Below, piece after piece: positions 42,090 to 55,200 of a DNA stretch of 64,000 bases. This DNA is from Caenorhabditis remanei (taxonomy: Eukaryota > Nematoda > Chromadorea > Rhabditida > Rhabditidae), in NCBI RefSeq assembly GCF_010183535.1, contig NC_071328.1:15996001-16060000 (forward strand). The letters run 5' to 3'. Below the pieces are notes generated by a model. It did not search any database and had not been told where the DNA came from. It saw nothing but the letters and a program-made list of their open reading frames with translations. A program made the translations under genes and the position numbers. The first letter of the stretch is position 1, and every line of letters starts with the position of its first letter.

Positions 42090-43300
42090 TAATTTTCAGG
42101 TTTTCGACATTGTTTTATGTCGACTGAAATCAATTTCTCTCTATTTCCTCTGTCTATACAGAGTTGTTGCTTATTTATTACCCGGTTCGCTCAGTTTTCT
42201 TCCATTTTCAGCGGAATTTCGTAAATTTTTTGAAAAATCGATATTTTTGTGAATTTTATTGTTGGAATTCATTAAATATTCCCAGTTTCAAATCACTTTT
42301 CCATCTAAAAACAACTGAAACAGATAGACGTAACAATTAGCAACTATGTCGTAAGGTTTGGTGCATTGCCCGCAAACACCGTCACGTCAGAATGCGGAAT
42401 TTCGAAAGGGTGGTGCATTTGAAAAAATCGGAGGGAAAATGGTTTAAAAAGTAGTTTTTCGACGATTTCTGCTGGATTTTTCTTCGAAAATATTAATTTA
42501 ACCGCTTTAATTCCGTCTTTCACTGGTTTTCGACCTATTTTTGCTATTATTTCATCTTCTGAGCTTAAATTTCAACAAAGAATCGATTTGTCATTATTTC
42601 TTCCTCAATTTCAGTTTTTTTGATTTTTCATTAGCCTCTTCGTTCAGGTTTCCTTCCGTTTTCAGCAAAATCTCTTCGATTTTCAGCAAAAATCGATATT
42701 TTCGAATTTTTCTTTATTTAAAAAATGAATCGATTTTTCTAGTTTTTTTAAACGAAAAATGTCGGAAATATTGATTTTCCAACCGTTTTTTCCAGATTTT
42801 CACTTGAAAATTTTATTTTTATTGCTTTAGTTGTCAATTTCAGTTGTCACTGACCCATTTTCGCAGATATTCTGAGTCAGAATAAATAAATAATAACACG
42901 ATCGCTGCGAGACCCAACCCAAAATGTCGTCATGCGCCTTTAAACCTACCGTACCCGATTTTGGCGGAAAATGTTTTTTTTTTCGGACTTTTTGAAAGAT
43001 AATCGATTTTCTTGCGTTTTTGGACTAAAAATGTCGGAAATATTGATTTTCCTACTGCTCTTTCCAGATTTTTGCCGAAAATATAGTTTTTGCTGCTTCA
43101 TTTTTCTATTTCGCCTGTTTCCGACAAAAATTTGTCTGAAATTTCATCACCTGAGTGCTGAAAAATCAATTTCTCGCCATTTCCTCTGCCAATTATAGGT
43201 TTTTCCTTATTTCTAAACCGGTTCGCGCAGTTTTTCTTCAATTTTCCGCAAAATTACTTATTTTTGTGAATTTTTAACAGTCAATTTTTGTCGGGGAGTA
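42090..43300. repeat. Degenerate direct repeats of about 1 kb
   Basis: The segment near 42125-42230 (ATCAATTTCTCTCTATTTCCTC ... CCGGTTCGCTCAG) returns at about 43165-43250 (ATCAATTTCTCGCCATTTCC ... CCGGTTCGCGCAG), with intermediate variants at about 42600-42780 and 43010-43080. No coding exon is recognisable. Confidence 0.5.
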
Positions 43301-43672
43301 GTCAAACTTTCAGAGCCTGAAGACATAGCTGGGGATGCGATTTCCAAAGTTTCAAGAAAACAGGTTCATTTGTAACCGTTTTATGACAATCGGGGGACGT
43401 CCCACCGCGTCCCATTTCAAGCCCTAGTTTCACTAGAGTATTCCGTGTCAAGTCGTCGAATTTCTTTCGTTTTCTCTTTCCGCTTAAATCTATCTGCATG
43501 CTCCTCCGAAAGTTTCCTAACTAGTAAGAATTTCTCCGCTAAAAACTTTTTAAGGTTGTTTTCTTTGCGCCGGAATTTTTTTAAACTCATATTCACTCTT
43601 TCACTCGTCTCGTTTTTCTTTCCGCCCCTCTCGTTTGTTTTCGAAACGCCTTGCACATATTTTATTTTTCAG

Positions 43673-44760
43673 AACCGTCGGGACGTTCTACGAAAAGGAA
43701 GAAAATCCCCATAGAGAACGAAATCATATCCGTTTTCTCCGGGTTTCTGCAACGATCCGTGCCCCCCACACGGATGAGTAAGGGCCGTTCCGGGTACGTA
43801 AGTGATGAAAGTTTCTTCGGAAACGTTTGTCCGGTACTGTCAGTGCGTTGCTCTACACGTTGCAGAAAAAGTCAGTGCCGGCTCCGGGTATCTGCTCACG
43901 TGAAAGTTTGAACTGTCTCCGGGTCAGGAGTCTCTTCGGGGACTACTGTATCATGCCGTTTGGAGCATGTTTGGCAAAATGGAAGAAATCCCAATGGAGA
44001 ACGAAATCAGAACTGTTTCTCCGAGGGTCTGCAATGGTCCGTGTCCCACACGGATGAGTAAGGGCCGTTCCGGGTACGTAAGTGATGAAAGTTTCTTCGG
44101 AAACTTTTGTCCGGTGCCGTCAGGACGTTGCTCTACACGTTGCAGCTAAGTCAGTGCCGGCTCCGGGTTACTGCTCACATGGGCATCTGCTCACGTGAAA
44201 GTTTGAACTGTCTCTGGGTCAGGAGTCACTTGGCGGACTCCTTGACCATGCCGTTTGGAGCATGTTCACAAAAAGGAAGAAATCCCAGTAGAGAACGAAA
44301 TCAAAGCCGTTTCTCCGAGGGTCTGCGTACGATCCGAATGCTACACGGATGAGTAAGGGCCGTTCCGGGTACGTAAGTGATGAACGTTTCTTCGGAAACT
44401 TTTGTCCGGTACTGTCAGGACGTTGCTCTACACGTTGCAGGAAAAGTCAGTGCCGGCTCCGGGTATCTGCTCACGTGAAAGTTTGAACTGTCTCCGGGTC
44501 AGGAGTCTCTTCGGGGACTACTGTACCATGCCGTTTGGAGCATGTTCACAAAATGGAAGAAATCCCAATGGAGAACGAAATCAAAGCCGTTTCTCCGAGG
44601 GTCTGCACACGATCCGAATGCTACACGGATGAGTAAGGGCCGTTCCGGGTACGTAAGTGATGAACGTTTCTTCGGAAACTTTTGTCCGGTACCGTCAGGA
44701 CGTTGCTCTACACGTTGCAGGAAAAGTCAGTGCCGGCTCCGGGTATCTGCATAAGTGGTA
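43673..44760. repeat. Tandem array, four units of 280-295 bases
   Basis: The marker ATGAGTAAGGGCCGTTCCGG occurs at 43774, 44054, 44349 and 44629 (spacings 280, 295, 280). Units are about 95% alike by eye; unit 2 has an altered acceptor (TTGCAGCTAAG) and a 15-base insertion (CACATGGGCATCTGCT region at about 44176). GC content is well above the flanks. Confidence 0.9.
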
Positions 44761-45439
44761 ATCAAGAGCAAAATAAGCTCCAATCTGATTCGCGATGATT
44801 ACATCCACGCGGTGATACTTGGTGTAAATGACCCGGTGATAACATTTATGAGCCAATCAGAATATTTTTTGAAACTCTTTTTCGATTAATAAAATATTTT
44901 CTTCACATTTGTTCTCTACGATACTGCATACATGTCTCGGCAGAACCCCGCATCAGGCACGCAACATTTACCCGTTGAGCAACAGGCGCGCAACACTGCA
45001 GCATCAGGAACGCATCATTCAAACGCGCTTCGTTTTCTGAAACGTGTCGGCAGCACGTGTGCAGCAACTAGGATGCGGCAGCATATCCGCAACACTGCAG
45101 CAACAGACCCGCTGCTCTCCAGCAGCACCTAGGCAACATTCAGCAAGTGCGCTCCATCTTTTCCAGTTACGAAAACTTATAGTTTTATTCACTTTTTTCC
45201 TATTTTCCTGTTTTTCATACAAATGTTTTCTCTGGATTTATTTTATTAAAATAATTCTCCCCGTTTATTGGAATAAAAATACGTGTGTATAGAAACAAAA
45301 CAATCACATTTCAGCTTTCAACTGCTAAAAAGACAACATCACCGCCAGTCGAGCCTAATAGGATTTCAGGAAAAAAGGTGAGATTTTTTCAATACTCTAA
45401 ATAAGTTTTACGTCTTTTTTTCAGAAATTTGAGCGATAG
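43673..45439 (+). CDS. Gene F: possible gene with tandemly duplicated exons
   Basis: The first supported exon, 43673-43797 after TTTATTTTTCAG, encodes PSGRSTKRKKIPIENEIISV...MSKGRSGY and ends at GTAAGT. This exon and its neighbours are repeated in the 280-295-base array to 44760. Each unit keeps a GTAAGT donor and most a CACGTTGCAG acceptor, but the downstream frame (VPAPGICSRESLNCL) stops before the next donor in several units. Two 3' exons look real: 45315-45377 and 45425-45439 (LSTAKKTTSPPVEP...KKFER, stop), with AATAAA at 45598 and 45612. They lie inside the TIR element 44936-45809, so they may belong to it instead. The product would be a small basic protein of unknown function. Gene structure unproven. 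Confidence 0.3.
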
Positions 45440-45809
45440 GAAACGACGAGGATTTCAAAGCAAGCTGAATGCAACATCATCGAAAGTTAATTCATAAATT
45501 GTACTATTTTTTCACATATGTATACATTTTCGTGAATTGTACTATGTTCAGATTTATGTACATCTATTATAGGTTGTAGTTGTATTCAAGTTTTGTAAAT
45601 AAATGTAATTAAATAAATAGTAAACTGTCTTCGGTGCAAGAAACTATAGCAAAGGAGGCAGCGGCCTAATTTTAGCAGCGCCAGAGCAGCACAGCAGCAA
45701 CCTTTCCGCAACACGTACGCTACAGTACCGCAGCACAACCGCATCAGGCACGCACTCTACGCTTGCCTGCTGCTGGACTGCTGCGAGCCTGATGCGGGTT
45801 TCTGCCGAG
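44936..45809. mobile_element. TIR element with CAGCA-rich subtermini
   Basis: The terminal repeats CTCGGCAGAACCCCGCATCA and TGATGCGGGTTTCTGCCGAG are inverted. Inside each end are repeats of CAGCA / CGCAACACTGCAGCA / CATCAGGCACGCA. The middle contains two exon-like pieces and poly(A) signals. At 874 bases with no transposase it is a non-autonomous DNA element. Confidence 0.75.
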
Positions 45810-46218
45810 GTTTCAAAAGTCTCAAAATTTGGTATTTTAAAAATTTTTCGACCAAAAAATTCTTTTAAAAAAGTTCGAGCTAAAAATTTCGGAAATTCCT
45901 GACTTGAATCATTATCGATTTGTAAAACTAATCTAAAAATTCAAAAACCATTTTCTCGAGAATGCCAATATCTGCACATTTTGAGCAGTTTTCATTTAAA
46001 AAAGTCTGAAATACTGATTTTCATTTCAAAAACTGCATATTTCGATGAAAAATGGAATGATTGGGTACAAAAAACAACGAAAATGACGACAAGAAATACC
46101 CATAAAAATAAGGGGAAAAGCACCAAAAAATGAAGAAGTTAAAATTGGCAACAAACGCGGTATGGAATGTCTGAAAAACAATCAAAAGAACAGTTCGAGA
46201 CGGGGGGAATAAATACAT

Positions 46219-49200
46219 TTAATTTCTGACTCCGCCCATCATATCCAATATGTGCATTGCCGAACGAGGAGGGTGAGACGATGAGGTGCCGTCGGGTTCC
46301 AGACTTCCGCGGAGCTGAAAAATTATACGGTTTAGGTGGAAAACGGCATGCCAGATAGCTAAAAATCACTTAAAACGCGCTTAAGGTTATGAAATTGTTC
46401 AAAATGGCGAAAACGCGTCAAAGGCACACCCGATGGCTTGAAAACGCGTCATAGGTGCCCCAGGAGGTGAATTCGATTGAAAATCCAAAATTTTCAGCTG
46501 AAATTGGTCGTAGTCTATGAAAACTGAAAAACCGCGCCGAAAGCACCCTAGTCTCATGCATTTTGCGATTTTTTCGAGAATTTCCTCTCAGAAACCGCGC
46601 GAACAGTACGCCAGAGGGCTAAAATCTCTCAAATTAGCAAGAAAATCAACAATTTTTCTAAAAGCCCCGCCCCCTTACCGACGCTCCGAAGAATGTCTGA
46701 AGACGTTCGTGCATGGCGTCGAACGATGAGACGAGAACTTCATGATAGGTCTGTTGATCGGATCCAATGGCCGAGGCGTTCGCTTCGATTGCCAACTGAC
46801 AGGCGGACATTAGGTTTCTGGAAGAAGAAAAAATAGTTATTAGCGGCCCACCCCCTCTTACAACTGCGCCCCACCGCAAACGAGAGAGTATCGGTGAGAG
46901 ACGCAGAATTTTTTCTCGCGCGAACAAATATTTTTACCATTTTTGACCTATTTTCGCTGTTTTTAAGAACAAATTACATAAAAACTTTCGAAAAATAGTG
47001 AAAATAGGTCAAAAACTGTGAAAATAATTGTTGGCGCGAGAAAAAAATCTGCGTCTCTCGCCGATACTCTCTCGTTTGCGGCGGGGCGCAGTTGTAACGA
47101 ATTTGCTCGGCTAATACAGTAGGATGATACAGTAATCCCTAAAAGCGACGTGGCATTGACATTTGGGCTTCGCGCCTGAGGCGCACCAGACACGGTTTTC
47201 AATCATTTCAGGTCGTTTCTGAGCCCAAATTGGTCTGAAAAGTGGGCGGGGCCTTACCTGAAAGACTCTCTTAGCTTAACAATAGCCTCTTCTCCATATT
47301 TCTCTCGTTGCTCATCTTTTGTGAATACTTCTGCATAGGCTAGTGGACCAGCATTGACAGTCGGGAGGACGGCGCCCTGGAATAAAATTTTATCCAATAA
47401 AAAGGGGATTTTTTCAGCAAAATGTGATTTTCAGCTTTTTTGAGTGAAAAATAGCTGAAATTCGTCAAAAAAATTGAGTTTGACCCCGCTCGCTACCTGT
47501 AACAACAACTGCAATCCCTTGACATCCAATCTGCGTCCATTCGCCGCCGCACTCAACGTCTTTTTGATTTGTTCGGCTTTTGTATTCAACTTCTGACACG
47601 CGAATTCCAACGGAGAGAACTGTTCGTAGTGAACTGAGACGACTGGAAGACGTCGTCGTGTCGACGGAAATCCAGATGGGGCGACTCGAAGGACTGTCCT
47701 CTTCAGAATTTGCTCGTGGATTGCCGGCTCTCTTGACAGTTTTCTCTCGTTTTCAATCATTGCGCATTCGTATGAAAACTCGCAAAGATTCGTGTGCATC
47801 AGAAAGTCGTTGGAGATGATAGGAGTAGTCGGTTGGGAAGGGGTCGAGTCTGGAAATAGGTCTTTTCAGATAGAAATCCGCAAACATTGGTCAAAAATTG
47901 GGTTTTTTGTGTCTTCTTTAGCGAAAAACCCGTGTGTTTGGACATCCGGACACACAGATAGCCGTTAGGGCTGAAAATACTCAATATATGAGTTTTCCAG
48001 GCTCTTTTTCAATGGATTTGGCTGATAAATGCAAGAAAAATATGTTTTTCGGGTATTTTTAAGCAAAAATAGCAGAAAATTCGTCAAAAATTGAGTTTTT
48101 TGGGTCGTTTTCAGCGAGAAACTGTGTGTTTTAGAAATGCAGACATACGGACAGACTTCTGGAAGCATTTTTAAGTTATTTCATGCATAAAACATCAGTT
48201 TCTTACAAAATTCGGTTGAGAAACAAAGTTTTATCAATATGTCTGCATTATTAGACCTAGAATTCTCTTTATTTGATACTTTTGGATATCTTAACGTCTA
48301 GATGTCTGTCTGTGTATCCGGATGTCCGGTAACCTGGATTCAAGAGCTAAATCGGTTCAAAAAGTGCATTTTTGACCTGAAAAATGGCATTTTTGCTCGA
48401 AAATCTTCAATTTCAGCATGAAAACCCGTGTTTCGTCTTAAAATGCTTAAAATACGCCGAAAAACCTAATTTTTCTACCCAAAAACCCCTATTTTTTCCA
48501 CATTTTCTCTCCCCTTACCAATAGAAATTGGAGACGGTTCAACGTGTGTGATCTGTACATATGCCACAGTCGGATCAATTCTTCCCATATCCAATTGCTC
48601 GTTCGCCTCAATTTGTACTCGATCGTGTCCAACTTGTCGTTGACATTTCTCTTTAATTTCCAGAGCGAATGCGGCCAGCGACGTCAGACCCACTTCTCGA
48701 TAGATCCAGTCCGTGTTGTGTTCTTGTCTGAAATTACAGAGAAAATAGGCTCCGCCCCCACTTCAATTCACTCGAAAAACGGATTTTAAGAGCCAAAAAT
48801 GCAATTTTTGAGAAAAAAAGGGGCGGGGCTTCAAAAGTCTGGCGCAACTCTGACGCGTCATCTATATCTTAAAGCGTCGCCAAGGCCACGCCCCCTTTAC
48901 AAAAAAAATTATAGAAAATTGCAAGTCTGGCGCACCTCTGACGCGTTCCAGCTCAATTTTTCAGATCTTAGAAGCTCCGCCCACTTTTAGGCCACGCCCG
49001 TTTTCTGAGTATTTAAAAATCGAAGAAAATTGGATGTCTGGCGCACCTCTGACGCGTCATTTACTAAACTTTTGAGCTTGAAGCTACAGGCCACGCCCCC
49101 TTTTCCAAATTTCTAAAAATGAAAGGAAAATTGGACGTCTGGCGTACCTCTGACGTGTTCCAGCTCAATATTTCAAATATTAGAAACTCTGCCCACTCTT

Positions 49201-52200
49201 AGGCCACGCCCCCTTTCTTGCTGCTATAATCTGGCGTTCCGCTCACGCGTTCTCTTATTTCCAAACGTTTTGGTATCTGGCGCGCCGTTGACGCGTTTGT
49301 TCCAGTACTTTCATGTCACCAACTTACTTAAAATGAGTTTCTCCATAGAATCGAACACGGAAATAGGCGCCCAAATGTCGTTTTCCACTACTTCTCACTT
49401 CGGCGGCTCGACTGTACGTTTGTTGCAGTTCGGCGTACACACTGACGAGAGACTGAAAATTGGAATAATTAGCTGAAAATGACCTTAAAACGCGCTTAAA
49501 GCACCCCAGGAACTTTTTAAAAGCGTCAAAGGCGCCCCAGAAAGTGTAAAACACATCGAAAAGGGCTTTAAACTGCTTAAAACGCGCCATAAGAGCGCCA
49601 GGCATATTCATTTTTGCATACTACAGTAATCATGCTAGCTTCCACCTGATTTTCAGAGTGAATCACCCAATTTTTTTGTCTGTAAGATTGTCCCGATGTC
49701 CTGATGTCTAACCATATCGTAGACATTTTGTGGTAAACCGACTGAAAACAGGAATTTCAGTATCTTTCAAGACGACTCGTACTCAAATTGGCGAAAAATT
49801 GAGCATATAACGTGAATCTGATCGTCCGGATGTCCACAAATAGATCAAGATGAAATGGAAGAATTTCTTAAAGGAGGACCGAAGTCATATTTTTTCATAT
49901 GTCAGATTCTGATATTTCAGACAATTCTAAGCAACTTTTATCATTGGAGCATAAGCTGAAAATCGCTGTAAACGCCCTAAATTCCCGTTTTCCTGACTCA
50001 AAATGAGAATTCGTGGAAGAATTTTCTCACGCAAGTTTTTCTCCACCGTGTAGTCCTCTCGGACAATATAATTTCTCAATTCCTCGTTTTCTCGACTTTT
50101 TTCAACAAAATTTCGTGTTTTTCTTCATTTTTTACGATATAAATCGAAAAAAACACGAAATTTTGTTGAAAAAAGCGAGAAAACGATGTATTGAGAAATG
50201 ATATTGTCCGAGAGGACTACACGGTAGAGAAACTCGGCTCTTCCACGAAGGCTCATTTTTAGCCGGGAAAACAGGAATTTAGAGAGTAAAGAGCGATTTT
50301 CAGCATATGCTCCGACGATAAAAGTTGCTCAGAATTTTCTGAAGTATCAGAATCTGAAATATGAAAAAATATGACTTCAGTCCTTCTTTAAGCTCACTCA
50401 AAAAGAGCTACTTTCTCTGTTCTCAGTTCCGGATGTCTCGGAGCATAAAAATTGTATATTTTTTTGAACAATTGGACGAATTTCGGCTAGAAATCACAGG
50501 AAATGTGTCTATCTGAGAATCGATGTGTCCTAATGTCCGTTAGAAACCACGAATTTCTAAATTTTTGTCAAATCCTGATGAAAATGCCGTCGGATGGCAA
50601 AACGCCATTCTAACATAGTGTCCTTCTCGATGTCTGTCCATCCCCATTACATCCAGATGTCCACGCTTACCGTAAAATTCATATTCCTCTCCAACACCGG
50701 AATAATCAGCCGATACAACGGTCCGACGGCTTCAAATCTCTCGGCTAACATCAACGCCGCCGCCGTTTTATCAATCTTCGCTCCGAGATTCTCCGTCGTG
50801 AATCCGGCGGGTTGCACGTTTCCAGCGTCTCCTCCTTTAATTTGTTCCGTCTCGGAAATCTGTTGGTTAATCCAGTGGAAGGCGTTCCAGTCCACTTCGA
50901 GTTCTTCTGGAAATGATGAAAGTTGAAAGATTTGGAGATTTCTGTGCGCCTGTGTATCCAGATGTCTAGTTGATATCAATAGGGACATCCGGACAGACAC
51001 AACATGTAGACAGACAGACAGACAGATCGGGGGGGGGGGGGAGATTGCAGCTAGATAGAGATTGGTTGAGATCGGCTGAGATCGCAGACATATTAGCACG
51101 GCACTCCTCTTACAACCGCGCTCTACCGAAACTAAAGAAAATTGTGTGCGAAATTGAGAGACTCAGAGAAAAAGAGACATTTTTCAAGGGAATTTCGGTG
51201 GAGCGCAGTTGTAAAAGCAATGCGAAACTGATAATGGAGGGAAAATGTGGAAAAATGACGATTTTTGGGTTGAAAAATGAGATTTTTAGCGTTTTTTAAG
51301 CCGGGGGAACAAGGGTTTTCATGCTGAAATTGAACATTTCCGAGCGAAATACTGAAAAATTTCTATTTTGGGTAGGAAAATTCACTTTTTGAACAGAAAT
51401 CCAGGTTACCGGGTGTCCGAAACGGTTTCTAGTTGAAAAATATACGAAAAACTCAACTTTTACACGAATTTTCAGCTGTTTTTGTCAAAAATACCCGAAA
51501 ACCAGGGTTTTTTTTCTGCATGGAGGAACTCTAAAGCTCCCAAAATACGTTTTCAGATAAAATTCGCTAAAAATCTGTCAAAAATTGAGTTTTTTGGAGT
51601 AATTTCAGCCGAAAACTGTTTGTTTTGGACATCCTGTTGCACAGACACACAGACAAAGTGTTTCCGTATCTTTTTGACAGAAAATTAGTCAGAAAACCGG
51701 ATTTTCAGTCAAAATTGGACATCCGGACACACAGATAGCCATCAGAGCTGAAAATCCTCGAAAAATTAGGTTTCTAGGCTACTTTTCAGCGGATTTGGGC
51801 TTTTTTGGACAAAAATAGCTGAAAATTCGTTAAAAAATTGAGTTTTTCGTCTAATTTTGAGCTGGAAACCGTTTCGGACACCCGGTAACCTGGATTTCTG
51901 TTCAAAAAGCGCATTTTCAAACCGAAAATAGCAATTTTTCAGTATTTTGCTAGGAAATGTTCAATTTCAGCATGAAAACCCTCGTTTCCGGGTTAAAATA
52001 CGCCAAAAATCTCATTTTTCAGCCCAAAAAATCGTCATTTTTCCACATTTTCCTTCAGCCCTGATGGCTTTCTGTGTGTCCGGATGTCCAGAAATAACCA
52101 ATTTAGACTGAAAATCCAGTTTTTCTGACTCATTTTCAGTCAAAAAGATCCGAAAACACTCTCAAACGTCTATCTGTGTGTCTGTATGTCCAAACCAAAC

Positions 52201-55200
52201 CGCTTCCAGCTGAAATTACTCCAAAAAACTCGATTTTTCATCAATTTTTTTCGGATTTTCAGCATATATTGCTAGAAAATGTTCAATTTCAGCACGAAAA
52301 CCCTTGTTTCCGGGTTAAATTCTGCCGAAAAAACTCATTTTTCAATCCAAAAATCGTCATTTTTACTCATTTTTCCACATTTTCCCTCAGCCGATCTCAG
52401 CCGATCTCAACCAATCTCTATCTAGCTGCGATTTCAACCGATCTGAATTTCTGTCTGTCTCTATGTAGTGTCCATCCAGATGTCCACACTAACTTCTCTC
52501 CTCCAACTCCCTTGCAATAATGGCCACAGAATGCGCGTGACAAACCGACGCCTCCGCAAACCATCGATCCTGTTCATACAACTCAGCCAATGTATCGAAC
52601 CAAGCACTTCTCAACGCAGCTGATCCCCGATAGCTATCAGCCAGTTGTAAATGTAGATCTGCCAATCGAATCGGATCGTTCGCCGCATCTTTCAGTGCTA
52701 CAGTAGCCGTCATGACGCCACGTAGTTGACGGAGTAGATCAAGAACTGCCAAGTCGAATGACGTCGCTTTTCGTGTATCGACAAGAGACTCCACTGCCGA
52801 AAGACCACGTTCGAACGCCGCCGAATTGGAGAGCACCGATTGGAATCCTACAAAATAAACGGATTTTGAAGAGGAGAAAAATGCGTCCAAGGCGCGCCAG
52901 ATTACTAACATTTCGATGTCTGGTGATGAGATATTAGGATGAGGTTAACGCGTCAAAGGCACGCCAGATAGCCTTAACTTAAAGAATGGCTTCAGAAATG
53001 CGCATCAGACATCGAAATTTTGAGCTTGGGGCACCTTTGACGCGTTTTTCAAAGACAGGAATAAGGTGAAATCGCGCCAGACGGTATTTTTCATTCATTT
53101 TGAACGTTTTAAAATAATTTCCAGAATATAGCATAACGCGCCAAAGGCACGCCAGATAACCGTGTTTCCAAGTCAAACGAAACCATGAAACTCGCGTCGA
53201 AGGCGCGCCAGTCAATAAAAGGTTTTGAGCATTTTGAGAATGACTGGGGCGTCTTTGACGCGTTTTCTAAGAAGCGAAGGCTGGAGCGCCTGAGACGCGT
53301 TCAAACTTCAGAGACTAAAAACGCGTCAAAGGCGCGCCAGATATCGAAAATTTTGAGCATTTTGAGCATGTCTGGAGTACCGTTGACGCGTTTTGCGTTT
53401 TTAGCGCTGTTTGAAGCCAGAAATGCTACGAAATCAAGGTGAAAACGCGTCAAAGGTACGCCAGTCGGCCATTTTTCATGCTTTTGACCGATTTAAAAAT
53501 AATTTTGACTGCAATCTAATTTAGCTTAACGCGTCAAAGGCACGCTAGATAGCCCGTGAAATTCAGAAACGCGCGTCGAAGGCGCGCCAGTCATTACCAT
53601 TTTTGGGTTTGAAATGACTGGGGGGGGGGGGGGGGGGGGCGACTTTGACGCGTAAAGTTCAGAAATAATAAACGCGTCAAAGATGCGCCAAACAGGCAAA
53701 TCTGGGGCGCTTGTGACGCTTTTTTCAGTCATTTTTCATGTATTTTGAATGTTTTTTTCTCCGATTTTCAGGATTTTACCGGATTTTAGCCACATCTGGA
53801 AGCCGTACCTAACAATCTAGCCAACGCGACGCCCGTCTGACTACCGGGTCGACCCAATCGTTCACTAGAAACACCCTTCCTACTGCCGGATTGATTGTTG
53901 ATTTTTGAGCTCGACGGAGAGACACTTTGAGCAAGAACTTGACTCGCAAAATATCCTTGAGCCACTTCGTATCCATTACGGAGAATTAGTTGGAGGAGAG
54001 CGGCGGCGGCGGCTTGGACGGCTGGGAGGCGGGATGCCATCTGGAAAAAATGGGTTGGAAATAGGAGATTTGGAGTACTATAATTATATAAATCAGAAAA
54101 AAGTGCATATTTCCAGCGGTTTTTAGTCAAAAAAGTAAAGAAATTACAACTAAATCATCTGTATTATTTTCTGTGTATCCAGATGTCCACTTTTTTCTAT
54201 GTCTGTGTGTCTGTTTGTCCGGATTTTCTCATTCTCCGTGGCCCTCTGTGTATCCAGATGTCCAGATTTCCAAGTTTCCGCATCTGTCTATGGTATGTTT
54301 GTCCGGATTCTTCACATTTTATCTATATACACCTCCTAACTTCCTAAATTTTCTTAAGCTCATTTTAGCTGTCCCTCCGTGCATCCAGATGTCCAGATAA
54401 CTGGAATCTATATGTCTAAATTTCCCCCCGGCAGTCAGAATAACGTCAAATGCGCATTTTCCAATTGAAAACCATCAATGTATGACGGGATTTCCGATTT
54501 CTTGTCTGTCTATGTGTCTGTTTGTCAGGATTTCCAAATGTTCTGTATCTTTCTGTCGAATTCTCCAAATTTGTCAGAATCCGCTGGACTGTATGTCCAG
54601 ATGTCCGAATCTGTCTGTCCGTCTATCCGGGTGTCTAGATGTCGTGGCGTTTAATTATTTGCACTTTTTCACACACATTGTCCTGATGTTTAAATGATAG
54701 ATCAAAAAAACTTCAAAAAACGGCATTTTCAGTACAAAAATCATTCTTATATATATATATATATATAAAACGCGTGTTGGCTCTGTCTGTGGATTTTTCT
54801 GTTTGTTTTTCAGGATTTCCGCAAGAATTTTGAGAAATAAAGTAAAGAGCACGAAAATAAGAAGATGCCAGCCGGATGAACCGCCGAGGGCGGGGCAGCC
54901 AGGCTGGGTTACGATATATATATATTTTTTAACTTTTGGTGTGATGCAACTGCGCTCTTTTGTACTTGAGTCAGGTTTTCTGCGGATGGAAAGTTCCGTG
55001 CTGTGAATCGCGTTTTCTGAGAGAGATACGCAGAATGTGCGATTTAAAGGCGCATACATTTATGAGCGAGGGTCTTACCACGAACGGTGATTCAATAGAG
55101 CGGCGAACAGAGAAATTTGAATAATTTTACGTGCGTTCACCAAAAACCAAAAACAACGCCACACAAAAGCTTTATAATAATCAATAATAAACCTGTAATA

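Noticed and set aside
54655..55059. Minus-strand 134-codon frame
   Set aside because: It spans a (TA)n run and dispersed repeat; no DOCK similarity, and it is out of phase with the flanking DOCK exons 59951-60276 and 53809-54040, which join directly.
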